Below, piece after piece: positions 5,918 through 13,510 of a stretch of DNA of 14,102 nt. Below the pieces are notes generated by a model. The model did no database searches. It worked only from the letters and a program-made list of their open reading frames with translations, and was not told the origin of the DNA. Positions within the stretch are counted from its first letter, which is position 1. The number at the start of each line of letters is the position of its first letter. This DNA comes from Bacteroidia bacterium (GTDB lineage: Bacteria; Bacteroidota; Bacteroidia; UBA8524): contig JALRIQ010000064.1 in the NCBI GenBank assembly GCA_023277325.1, positions 1 to 14,102 of the forward strand, read 5' to 3'. The translations under genes were made by a program, and so were the position numbers.

Positions 5918-8900
5918 ATGAAAAAATTATTACTATTTGTAATGTTCTTGATGGCCGCACTGGTTACGCAAAAGGCAGAAGCCTCACACGTAATGGGTTC
6001 GGACATTGTTTATCGTTGCCTTGGTAACGGTAAATACGAGATCGTTGTAAGGGTATACCGTGACTGTAACGGTATCCAGCTGAGCCAATCCAATGTGGTT
6101 GCTCGTTGTAGCTCGAGCACGATTACCATTTCAAGTCAGACCAAAGTCTCCACTCGTGATATCACGGGTATTGATGCGAACTGCCCTACTCAAAGCCGTT
6201 GTGCTGGATCTTCTTTCCAGTATGGGGTTGAGGAGCATATTTGGAAAATGACGGTCGACTTGAGTAATTACTCTTGTTGTGAATGGACCTTGAGCTGGGA
6301 GCAGTGCTGCCGTAACGGTAACATTACCACTGGTCAGTCCGGTCAAAACTTCTTTACCACAGCAACGCTGAATAAATGTGTTACGCCATGTAACAGTTCT
6401 CCTGACTTCACCAACCCTCCGGTTGCGATTATTTGTCATAACCAGGATTTCGTATTCAACAACGGAGCCTTGGATACCGTTGACTCTGGTGACTCTTTGA
6501 GTTATGAGTTGGTAAACGGATTAACTGGTTTGAACTCATCTGTTACGTATTCTGGAAACTTCTCTCCAGTACGTCCGATGACCTTCTTTGGTTTCCCTAA
6601 CCAAAACTTACAGTGGCCTGCAGGTTTCCGTTTGGATCCTTTGACAGGTGACCTTTTGTTCCGTCCAACTCAGGTTAACCAGGTAGCTATTGTGGTTATC
6701 GAGGTGAAAGAGTGGAGAAAAGTGAATGGAACGATGCAAGTCGTCGGGCGAACGCGAAGGGACATGCAGATTATTGTCGTCGCCTGTCCGAATAATAAGG
6801 TCCCGAAAATTTTGCCACCTTACAGTAAACAGGCGTGTGCAGGGCAAACTACCTGTATAACCATTGCAACGGACGATGATGACTCGGGAGATACGGTGCG
6901 GATATCCTGGAACAAGGGTATTCGTGGAGCCACCTTTACGAACAATAACTCTTCGGTGAAACATGCCTCAGGAGAGGTTTGTTGGACACCAACCAAGAAC
7001 GATATTAGTAACATACCTTATACATTCACCATCACGGCGAGGGATGATGCCTGTCCATTGGCGGGTCAATCGGTCAGGGCCTTCTCGATATTTGTCCGAG
7101 AGACGCCCGAGGCCACGCTAGAAACGAAGGTCCTCACCTGCGGTAAGGTGGCAATCAATCATACACCAGATAAGAGTTATGCTGGCTACCAGTTTAGCTA
7201 TGTAATTCGAGATAGTTTGAACAGAGCTGCTTGGTCTGGAAATAACCAGGTGGATACTGCCTTCTTACAGCCGGGTGTATACCGCGTATTCTTGAATATG
7301 CAGACCTCCACCCCTTGTTTTAATATTGTTACAGACTCTATTGTGGTTCCTGAATTCGTTCAGGTAACTATTCCGAGCGATACCTTCATTTGTTCGGGTT
7401 ATCCGATGACCATTGCTTCCAATACAAAGCATGGAAACTCGCCCTATGTTTATGAGTGGACGAAATTTAACGACACACTTTATGGCGATTCGGTCTTAGC
7501 CACCTCTGCAGACATAACCGTCAATCCAGATACGAATGCGACTTATGTTATTCAAGTCAAGGATGCGAATGGCTGTTACAACTGGGATACAGTAAATATC
7601 GCGTGGCGACCGCTTCCTCTGGTAGATATGGGGCCGGATAAACGGGTATGTTATGGAACTTTAGTAACCATTGATGCCGGTAACGATTCGACCCTACTCA
7701 CCTATGAATGGAATACGGGCGATACCAGTCGAATAATTTATGTTACCGATAGTATGAATTACCGTGTTAAAGTCACGGATACCATTGGCTGTTATAACTT
7801 CGATACGGTTAAAGTCAGGGTAAATGATCCTCGTCCGGATTTAGGCTCCGATATATGGAGATGCAAGAATGATACAACACGCTTATCGGCAGTTGGTGCG
7901 GATACCTACCAATGGTTCTATGCAGACTTGTATAACCCAGGAGGGACGAATACCCCTATAGGTACGAATAACTTCTATGATTATATCGTGACTCAAACAC
8001 GGAGCTTTATCGTGCGAGGTACACAAACTTATCAAGGAGTGACCTGTTCGAATATTGATTCGATAACCGTGAGTATGAATGATTTACCAGTGATCAACTT
8101 CAATCCGCAAGGTCCACATTGTGTGGATGCTGGTCCGATTTCATTGCTTACCTACCTCGACTTCCCAACCTTGTATACAGGTACCTGGAGAAGTGATGTG
8201 AATCCTTCCTTTGTACAAAGTGGAATATTCTTCCCAGACAAGAGTGGTCCAAGTACGAATGGTACTCAGCATCAGGTTATCTACCGTGTAACGGATAATA
8301 ATGGATGTTCGAATGAGAAAGCCGTACGTGTGCATATATTGCCTTTACCAGAAATTGTATTGCAAGATTCAATTGCGGTATGTGGTGATGCACCAGACTT
8401 AAGCTTGAATACCCTTATTAAAACACACAATCCAGCGATGTCGTTGGGAGTACCAACTTGGGCAAGTATGGATAATAATCCTACGGTGAATGCCAATATT
8501 GTGAAGAATCCACCGAACAATCAAACGCTGATTGTGAAGAATCTTCCACAAGGTGCTTCTTACCCGATCATCTATAACTACAAGAACAATACGTCTAAGT
8601 GTTCGAACCAGGATACTGTAATTGTTCGTGTGAAGGCTGTGCCTAAAACAGATGCAGGTGTGTTGCCACAATATTGCTGGAACGATGATCCTGTGAACCT
8701 GAATACTGCAGCTAAACCTTCTCCAACAACTGGTGGAATAGGAGCTTGGACTGCTTCAGGTATCATCCTGAATGGAACGAATGATGGATTTACACCCCAA
8801 GATGTAGGACCTGCATTTAAGTTCACTCTTCCAGGAACTCCTGTTACATTCACCTATACTTATACGGTAGAGGGATGTTCGAAATCGGATGATGTTACCT

Positions 8901-10261
8901 CTTTAATTAAGGGTATACCAGATGTAAGCTTGAACCCGCTATTGGGAGTTTGTGAAGACACTTCTTTAATTGATCTTGAAAACCGCGGTACTCCTTATTC
9001 ATTTGGAGCTGGCGTTTGGACAGGTGATGGTGTGTCAAATAATAAATTTGATCCGGCAGCAGCTGGAATCGGATTCCACAGGTTAACCTATACCTATAAG
9101 AGCCCAACAACGCAATGTTCGAATACGGCTAACTTCCAAACAGAAGTTCAAGCGAAACCTACATTGCAGTTCCAGAGTCCTGATGCGGCATGTGCTGGCT
9201 TGACCTTCAAGCTCGACGTAGCCATTCAGAATGCACCAGGATTCATCTGGTCTCGTCTAGGTGATGGTGTGTTTGAAAGTGCAGGAAGCGGAAGAACTAC
9301 GTCAAATCTTTTGAATACAGAGTACTTCCCAGGAACTACAGATATCAATAATGAAGGTTTTGTCATATTCGGAGAGACTTCGAACCCGAGATATTGTCAG
9401 CCAGCGCGTTTGGCACAGAGTGTGAAAATCTTCCCAATCCCGACGATTGAGATTGTTGAACCACTCGACAAATGTGATACGAACAGTCAGATTTATGAGG
9501 CCATTACAGATGCCGCTCCTGGATATCAATTGGATTGGAGCTTCTCTGATGGTTTTGATACTACGGAGTTCAGCGACCCATTCTTGTTCCATAGTTTGAA
9601 AGGACCAGGAACCTATACGGTTGACTTAACTATCCACTCTGACTCTGCGTTTGGATATTGCGAGAATACCGCGCAACAAGTGAGTGTGGAAGTATTCCCA
9701 ACACCAGTTGCCGATATCGGTGCAAATCGTTTCCAAACTACAGTAGCACTTCCTGGAATTCAGTTCTATGATAAGTCGACTATTGGTGGCGGTGGTTCAA
9801 TCACTGATTGGTACTGGACATTTGGAGATCGCAACAATTCGAGCTCAGATGAAAAAGACCCATTCTTTGAATATCCAATTAACCTACCAACTGATACAGG
9901 TACATTCCCAGTTGTATTGCGTGTAAGCACTGCGAATGGATGTTTTGCCTATGCAGTTGATTCAATCCGAATTGGCCCAGATATCACGGTATTTATCCCG
10001 AATGCGTTTACACCAAACGGATTTGGAGAATCAATGAATAACAGGTTCTTTGTAGTAGCCGACGGATTTGACACTTTTGAAATCACCATCTTTAACCGTT
10101 GGGGAGAGCGCATGTACTACTCAACAGATATTGCAGAAGGTTGGGATGGAATGTACAAAGGCGTAGAAGCTCAGCAGGATGTATATGTATACGTTGTGCG
10201 GGTGAAATCGCTTGCCGGTAAAGAGTTTGAGTATTACGGAACAATTACACTGCTTCGATAG
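5918..10261 (+). CDS. Giant secreted multi-domain (PKD/Ig-like) protein with T9SS type B C-terminal sorting domain
   Basis: The 1447-residue surface or secreted protein opens with a signal peptide (K2-K3, hydrophobic core 4-17, AEA before S23). A cysteine-rich module (about 23-165) beginning SHVMGSDIVYRC follows, of a type found at the start of many Bacteroidota adhesin-like proteins. A cadherin-like stretch lies near 190-265, containing LDPLTGDLLFRP. Many Ig/PKD-like repeats come next; two are clear tandem copies 72 residues apart (NGCYNWDTV at 551, IGCYNFDTV at 623). A true PKD-like domain (about 1263-1352) carries WYWTFGD. The end (about 1358-1447) is the gliding-motility/CHU_C domain, starting VFIPNAFTPNG and containing ITIFNRWGE, known as a type B signal for T9SS export and cell-surface attachment. 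Adhesion or a matrix role is inferred. I chose the ATG at 5918 over a TTG at 5903 because it opens directly into the signal peptide. Codon use changes sharply within the gene. Confidence 0.9.
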   Translation: MKKLLLFVMFLMAALVTQKAEASHVMGSDIVYRCLGNGKYEIVVRVYRDCNGIQLSQSNVVARCSSSTITISSQTKVSTRDITGIDANCPTQSRCAGSSFQYGVEEHIWKMTVDLSNYSCCEWTLSWEQCCRNGNITTGQSGQNFFTTATLNKCVTPCNSSPDFTNPPVAIICHNQDFVFNNGALDTVDSGDSLSYELVNGLTGLNSSVTYSGNFSPVRPMTFFGFPNQNLQWPAGFRLDPLTGDLLFRPTQVNQVAIVVIEVKEWRKVNGTMQVVGRTRRDMQIIVVACPNNKVPKILPPYSKQACAGQTTCITIATDDDDSGDTVRISWNKGIRGATFTNNNSSVKHASGEVCWTPTKNDISNIPYTFTITARDDACPLAGQSVRAFSIFVRETPEATLETKVLTCGKVAINHTPDKSYAGYQFSYVIRDSLNRAAWSGNNQVDTAFLQPGVYRVFLNMQTSTPCFNIVTDSIVVPEFVQVTIPSDTFICSGYPMTIASNTKHGNSPYVYEWTKFNDTLYGDSVLATSADITVNPDTNATYVIQVKDANGCYNWDTVNIAWRPLPLVDMGPDKRVCYGTLVTIDAGNDSTLLTYEWNTGDTSRIIYVTDSMNYRVKVTDTIGCYNFDTVKVRVNDPRPDLGSDIWRCKNDTTRLSAVGADTYQWFYADLYNPGGTNTPIGTNNFYDYIVTQTRSFIVRGTQTYQGVTCSNIDSITVSMNDLPVINFNPQGPHCVDAGPISLLTYLDFPTLYTGTWRSDVNPSFVQSGIFFPDKSGPSTNGTQHQVIYRVTDNNGCSNEKAVRVHILPLPEIVLQDSIAVCGDAPDLSLNTLIKTHNPAMSLGVPTWASMDNNPTVNANIVKNPPNNQTLIVKNLPQGASYPIIYNYKNNTSKCSNQDTVIVRVKAVPKTDAGVLPQYCWNDDPVNLNTAAKPSPTTGGIGAWTASGIILNGTNDGFTPQDVGPAFKFTLPGTPVTFTYTYTVEGCSKSDDVTSLIKGIPDVSLNPLLGVCEDTSLIDLENRGTPYSFGAGVWTGDGVSNNKFDPAAAGIGFHRLTYTYKSPTTQCSNTANFQTEVQAKPTLQFQSPDAACAGLTFKLDVAIQNAPGFIWSRLGDGVFESAGSGRTTSNLLNTEYFPGTTDINNEGFVIFGETSNPRYCQPARLAQSVKIFPIPTIEIVEPLDKCDTNSQIYEAITDAAPGYQLDWSFSDGFDTTEFSDPFLFHSLKGPGTYTVDLTIHSDSAFGYCENTAQQVSVEVFPTPVADIGANRFQTTVALPGIQFYDKSTIGGGGSITDWYWTFGDRNNSSSDEKDPFFEYPINLPTDTGTFPVVLRVSTANGCFAYAVDSIRIGPDITVFIPNAFTPNGFGESMNNRFFVVADGFDTFEITIFNRWGERMYYSTDIAEGWDGMYKGVEAQQDVYVYVVRVKSLAGKEFEYYGTITLLR

Positions 10262-10286
10262 AGCAGAGAATATGTATCCTTAGAAT

Positions 10287-10316
10287 AAACCACTGTGAAA
10301 TCACAGTGGTTTTTTT
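10287..10316 (+). terminator. Strong intrinsic terminator after the giant gene
   Basis: An 11-base perfect inverted repeat (AAACCACTGTG at 10287-10297, loop AAAT, CACAGTGGTTT at 10302-10312) runs into a T tract ending at 10315. It begins 25 bases after the TAG stop. The A-rich left flank may let it work partly in the other direction, but no - strand gene needs it here. Confidence 0.9.
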
Positions 10317-10365
10317 ATTTTGTGTCATGTCGTCTTCCGGGCACATCGCCGGTATGATTGTGCGC

Positions 10366-10557
10366 ATGGAGAATAACCGTGCCTTATTAAAGTATCACAG
10401 GAGGTATAAGGATATTTTTGAGCAATATGCCAATACATCCTTACAGAAGCCGCTTGAATGGCGGGAGATGAGTGAGTCTGAAAGGAAGGACCTTATAGCG
10501 CACTTGCGTCAAGTTCTTCAGGATGAGAAACAGAATAATTGGAAAGCTCGTGTATGA
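10366..10557 (+). CDS. Small hypothetical protein (63 residues)
   Basis: I do not recognise this protein. It is an open frame from ATG 10366 to TGA 10555-10557; in-frame ATGs at 10354 and 10327 would lengthen it to 67 or 76 residues. The translation is charged and helix-prone, with no signal peptide, cysteine or membrane segment. It has a basic N-terminal part (KYHRRYKD), then WREMSESERKDLIAHLRQVL with amphipathic spacing. Composition looks like a real cytosolic protein and not a random frame. It lies alone between the giant gene's terminator and the metK terminator; no Shine-Dalgarno and no clear TAnnTTTG promoter precede it. I chose the ATG at 10366 because residues upstream of it look non-coding (serine/glycine-rich, overlapping the terminator region). 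It could be a genuine orphan gene or a chance ORF. Confidence 0.45.
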   Translation: MENNRALLKYHRRYKDIFEQYANTSLQKPLEWREMSESERKDLIAHLRQVLQDEKQNNWKARV

Positions 10558-10627
10558 AGTATTCTGATAACCGGAACGCTTATATTTATTTTCGCCGCGC
10601 TCTTTCGCTGGGTCTTTATGTAAGGGC

Positions 10628-10661
10628 AAAAAAAAAGCGAAGCCTTTGGGCTCCGCTTTTT
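10628..10661 (-). terminator. Intrinsic terminator of metK, probably bidirectional
   Basis: AAAAGCGAAGCC (10633-10644), loop TTTG, then GGCTCCGCTTTT (10649-10660) form a 12-pair stem with a single A-C mismatch. On the - strand it is followed by a run of nine T (the As at 10628-10636) and begins about 19 bases after the metK stop. On the + strand it is followed by five Ts and could also end transcription from the small ORF. Confidence 0.85.
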
Positions 10662-10679
10662 AATAGTGTATAAGGTAAA

Positions 10680-11933
10680 TTAAAGACCGAATGCGGCTTT
10701 AACTTGATCTACGTAGTCGAGTTTCTCCCAAGTAAACAATTCAACTTCTACTGTTTTTTCATTCTCTTTTCCCTTGTTGAAGGTTTTAGTGACAACACGT
10801 GGATCACGGCCCATATGTCCGTATGCAGCAGTCTCAGAGTATATTGGGTTTCTTAATTTCAAACGCTGTTCGATGGCGTATGGACGCAGGTCAAAGATTT
10901 GTTCCACTTTACGTGCAATGGACCCATCATCCATACCTACTTTATTGGTTCCATAGGTATTGATATAAACACCACATGGTTTTGCTACACCAATAGCATA
11001 GGACACCTGAACAAGAACCTCATCACAGATTCCTGCAGCAACCAGGTTTTTCGCAATATGACGTGTTGCATAAGCTGCTGAACGGTCTACTTTGGATGGA
11101 TCTTTTCCTGAGAATGCTCCACCGCCGTGCGCGCCTTTTCCGCCATAGGTATCCACGATGATTTTTCTTCCGGTTAATCCGGTATCTCCGTGAGGACCAC
11201 CAATCACAAATTTCCCTGTTGGGTTGATATGATAGATGATTTGGTCGTTGAATAGTTTTTGAAGTTCAGGTTTCATCTGTGCCTTCACGCGAGGAATAAG
11301 GATTTTTTTAACATCATTATTGATCACGTTCAACATCATTTCTTCTGAATCGAAATCGTCGTGCTGCGTTGAAACAACAATAGCATCGATTCGTGTTGGC
11401 TGGTTATCATCATCGTATTCGATGGTCACCTGGCTTTTTGCATCCGGACGGAGGTAGGTCATTTGTTTTCCTTCTCTGCGGATGGCAGCAAGTTCTTGCA
11501 AAAGCTTGTGAGCGATATCTAAGGCCAATGGCATATAGTTGTCGGTTTCGCGGGTAGCGTATCCGAACATCATACCTTGGTCACCTGCTCCTTGATCTTC
11601 TGGATTCACGCGCTCAACACCTTGGTTGATGTCTGGCGATTGTTCGTGAATGGCCGAAAGAACTCCACATGAGTTGGCTTCAAACATGTATTCGCTTTTG
11701 GTGTATCCAATTTTCTTGATTACTTCACGAGCGATGGTTTGAACATCCAGGTAAGCGTTGGATTTTACTTCTCCTGCGAGTACAACCTGACCTGTGGTAA
11801 CAAGAGTTTCACAGGCAACCTTTGAGGTTGAGTCATAAGCAAGAAAGTTATCTATTAGCGCATCGCTAATCTGATCAGCTACCTTGTCTGGGTGCCCTTC
11901 AGAAACAGATTCAGAGGTAAATAAATATGGCAT
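10680..11933 (-). CDS. metK: S-adenosylmethionine synthetase
   Basis: The 417-residue cytosolic enzyme makes S-adenosylmethionine from methionine and ATP. All the family signatures are present: [13 protein letters not shown] (5-17, with H14), [12 protein letters not shown] (115-126), and the glycine-rich phosphate loop GGGAFSGKD (270-278). [13 protein letters not shown] and the C-terminal YGHMGRD are also present. It is about 30 residues longer than E. coli MetK, mostly in internal loops and in a charged C-terminal segment ([15 protein letters not shown]). The frame is open 63 bases further upstream, but I start at the ATG at 11931-11933 because [17 protein letters not shown] is the conserved N-terminus and the upstream part overlaps the promoter. 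It is transcribed away from radA with its own candidate promoter and ends in a strong terminator, so it appears monocistronic. I see no SAM-riboswitch-like leader; the predicted leader is only some 15 bases. Confidence 0.98.
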   Translation of the reverse strand: MPYLFTSESVSEGHPDKVADQISDALIDNFLAYDSTSKVACETLVTTGQVVLAGEVKSNAYLDVQTIAREVIKKIGYTKSEYMFEANSCGVLSAIHEQSPDINQGVERVNPEDQGAGDQGMMFGYATRETDNYMPLALDIAHKLLQELAAIRREGKQMTYLRPDAKSQVTIEYDDDNQPTRIDAIVVSTQHDDFDSEEMMLNVINNDVKKILIPRVKAQMKPELQKLFNDQIIYHINPTGKFVIGGPHGDTGLTGRKIIVDTYGGKGAHGGGAFSGKDPSKVDRSAAYATRHIAKNLVAAGICDEVLVQVSYAIGVAKPCGVYINTYGTNKVGMDDGSIARKVEQIFDLRPYAIEQRLKLRNPIYSETAAYGHMGRDPRVVTKTFNKGKENEKTVEVELFTWEKLDYVDQVKAAFGL

Positions 11934-11954
11934 GTATGCTAGTTTAAAGGAATG

Positions 11955-11985
11955 CGAAAATAGGGAATAGCTTAGCAATTTGCAA
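11955..11985 (-). promoter_or_regulatory. Candidate Bacteroidota-type promoter of metK
   Basis: On the - strand, TTG (the CAA at 11983-11985) is followed after 20 bases by TATTTTCG (11955-11962), one mismatch from TAnnTTTG. Transcription would begin near 11948, about 15 bases before the metK ATG. This supports separate transcription of metK from radA and the downstream ATG as start. Confidence 0.5.
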
Positions 11986-12040
11986 TTGAGCTCCAAATGG
12001 ATTCATAAACCATTTTTAGAACCGAAATTTGAGCTGCTAT

Positions 12041-13387
12041 TTAGCCGAAAAGATGTTGAAATAATTCTTCGACCTTTTTGATTTCGATGACTTCAATGCC
12101 CGATTTTTTCGACTTGATTGGCTTATTTCCAGCTGCGATAAAAATCTTCTCAAAACCCAACTTTTCAGCTTCAACCACCCGCTGCTCCAACTTGCTTACC
12201 GCACGTACTTCGCCAGAAAGGCCTACTTCCCCAGCGAATGCATATTCATAAGGCACATATATATCTTCATAGGAAGAGAGAATGGCCGTTACGATAGATA
12301 AATCCATGGCTGGATCCTCTAATTTCAGTCCACCGGTTATATTAATAAAGACATCCTGTTGAGCGAGACGAAATCCGCAGCGTTTTTCGAGAACTGCAAG
12401 GAGCATATTTAAACGCCGGAGGTCATAGCCATTCACGTTACGTTGTGGTGTTCCATAAACTGCCGAGCTTACAAGTGCTTGTGTCTCTACCATCATAGGG
12501 CGATTACCCTCAATGGTTGCACCGATGCATATTCCGCTCAGTTCTTCGTTTTTCTGAGAGATTAATATTTCTGAAGGATTGGCTACCTCACGCAGTCCCG
12601 CCTGAAGCATTTCATAGATTCCAATTTCAGCCGTTGAGCCGAAACGGTTTTTTGAGGAACGAAGCAAGCGGTAATTATGGTGGCGGTCGCCTTCAAACTG
12701 AAGTACAGTATCCACCATGTGTTCGAGCACCTTCGGACCAGCAATAAATCCTTCCTTAGTTATATGTCCGATTAAAAAGATGGGAATATGGCGGCTTTTA
12801 GCGATGCGAATCAATTCATTTGTGCATTCCCTGATTTGAGTCACCGTACCAGGAGCGGATTCAATGTTTTCACTTTGCAGGGTTTGAACCGAATCAATTA
12901 CAATTACATCCGGGTCGTTCTCATCAATATAATCAAGTATGACATGGAGGGAGGTTGCCGATACAACGTAACAGGCTTCGTTTTTAATTCCTATGCGGTC
13001 GGCGCGCATTTTAATCTGACTTTCACTTTCCTCTCCTGACACATAGAGAAATTTCCCCTGCATCTGAACCGCGAGCTGAAGCATGAGGGTCGATTTGCCA
13101 ATTCCTGGTTCTCCACCAATTAAAACGACAGCTCCTGGGACGATTCCACCTCCTAATACGCGGTTTAATTCTTCATCGGGCGTTCGGATTCGGATTAATT
13201 CAGGGTGTTCGAGGTGCTGAATGCTCTTTGCGGGAGCATGTTCGGTTTTTCTTTTGGCCTTCGTATTCGGACTAACCACTTCTTCAACAATTGTGTTCCA
13301 TTCCCCGCAGGACGGGCATTTTCCGGCCCATTTGGCTGCGCGATAGGCACAAGATTGACAGATATATGCTAAGTTTTTTTTGGCCAT
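12041..13387 (-). CDS. radA: DNA repair protein RadA (Sms), RecA-like ATPase with Lon-like C-terminus
   Basis: The 448-residue protein matches RadA throughout. An N-terminal C4 zinc finger has C10/C13 and C24/C27 (CQSC and CPSC, followed by GEWNT). A RecA-like core has Walker A GGEPGIGKST (91-100), Walker B VIVIDS (161-166) and the RadA-specific KNRFG (246-250). The C-terminal Lon-protease-like domain contains DPAMDLSIVTAIL and GEVGLSGEVRAV but lacks the catalytic serine context of Lon, as is normal for RadA. RadA is a hexameric helicase that promotes branch migration and processing of recombination intermediates. Length is close to the usual 450-460. The ATG at 13385-13387 gives the canonical MAKK start. 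It is divergent from the ExbB-like gene and lies upstream of metK on the same strand, 107 bases away. I see no clear terminator after it. Confidence 0.97.
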   Translation of the reverse strand: MAKKNLAYICQSCAYRAAKWAGKCPSCGEWNTIVEEVVSPNTKAKRKTEHAPAKSIQHLEHPELIRIRTPDEELNRVLGGGIVPGAVVLIGGEPGIGKSTLMLQLAVQMQGKFLYVSGEESESQIKMRADRIGIKNEACYVVSATSLHVILDYIDENDPDVIVIDSVQTLQSENIESAPGTVTQIRECTNELIRIAKSRHIPIFLIGHITKEGFIAGPKVLEHMVDTVLQFEGDRHHNYRLLRSSKNRFGSTAEIGIYEMLQAGLREVANPSEILISQKNEELSGICIGATIEGNRPMMVETQALVSSAVYGTPQRNVNGYDLRRLNMLLAVLEKRCGFRLAQQDVFINITGGLKLEDPAMDLSIVTAILSSYEDIYVPYEYAFAGEVGLSGEVRAVSKLEQRVVEAEKLGFEKIFIAAGNKPIKSKKSGIEVIEIKKVEELFQHLFG

Positions 13388-13442
13388 TCGAACCTATTGA
13401 TGAGAGATTGCGTTAAATCTTGATGAAATGCGTAACACGCAG

Positions 13443-13471
13443 TTGCAATAAACATATTTTTTCTATTTTTG
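13443..13471 (+). promoter_or_regulatory. Bacteroidota-type promoter of the ExbB/TolQ-like gene
   Basis: TTG at 13443-13445 and TATTTTTG at 13464-13471, a full match to TAnnTTTG, are separated by 18 bases, close to the usual spacing. Transcription would begin near 13478, with a leader of about 33 bases to the ATG at 13511. A small inverted repeat (TGCGT, 3 bases, ACGCA; 13429-13441) abuts the -33 element and could be an operator, though it is short. Confidence 0.6.
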
Positions 13472-13510
13472 CCACAACCCTAATAAGACCTTAACATTAT
13501 TGTGATTATT

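Noticed and set aside
6131..6439. 102-residue - strand open frame inside the giant gene (also those at 6608-6964 and 9302-9592)
   Set aside because: All lie opposite strongly supported coding sequence, have no own promoter and no recognisable domain; they are reading-frame shadows.
11934..12040. SAM-sensing riboswitch upstream of metK
   Set aside because: The promoter places the transcript start about 15 bases from the ATG and the 107-base gap shows no nested-stem or terminator arrangement of a SAM riboswitch.
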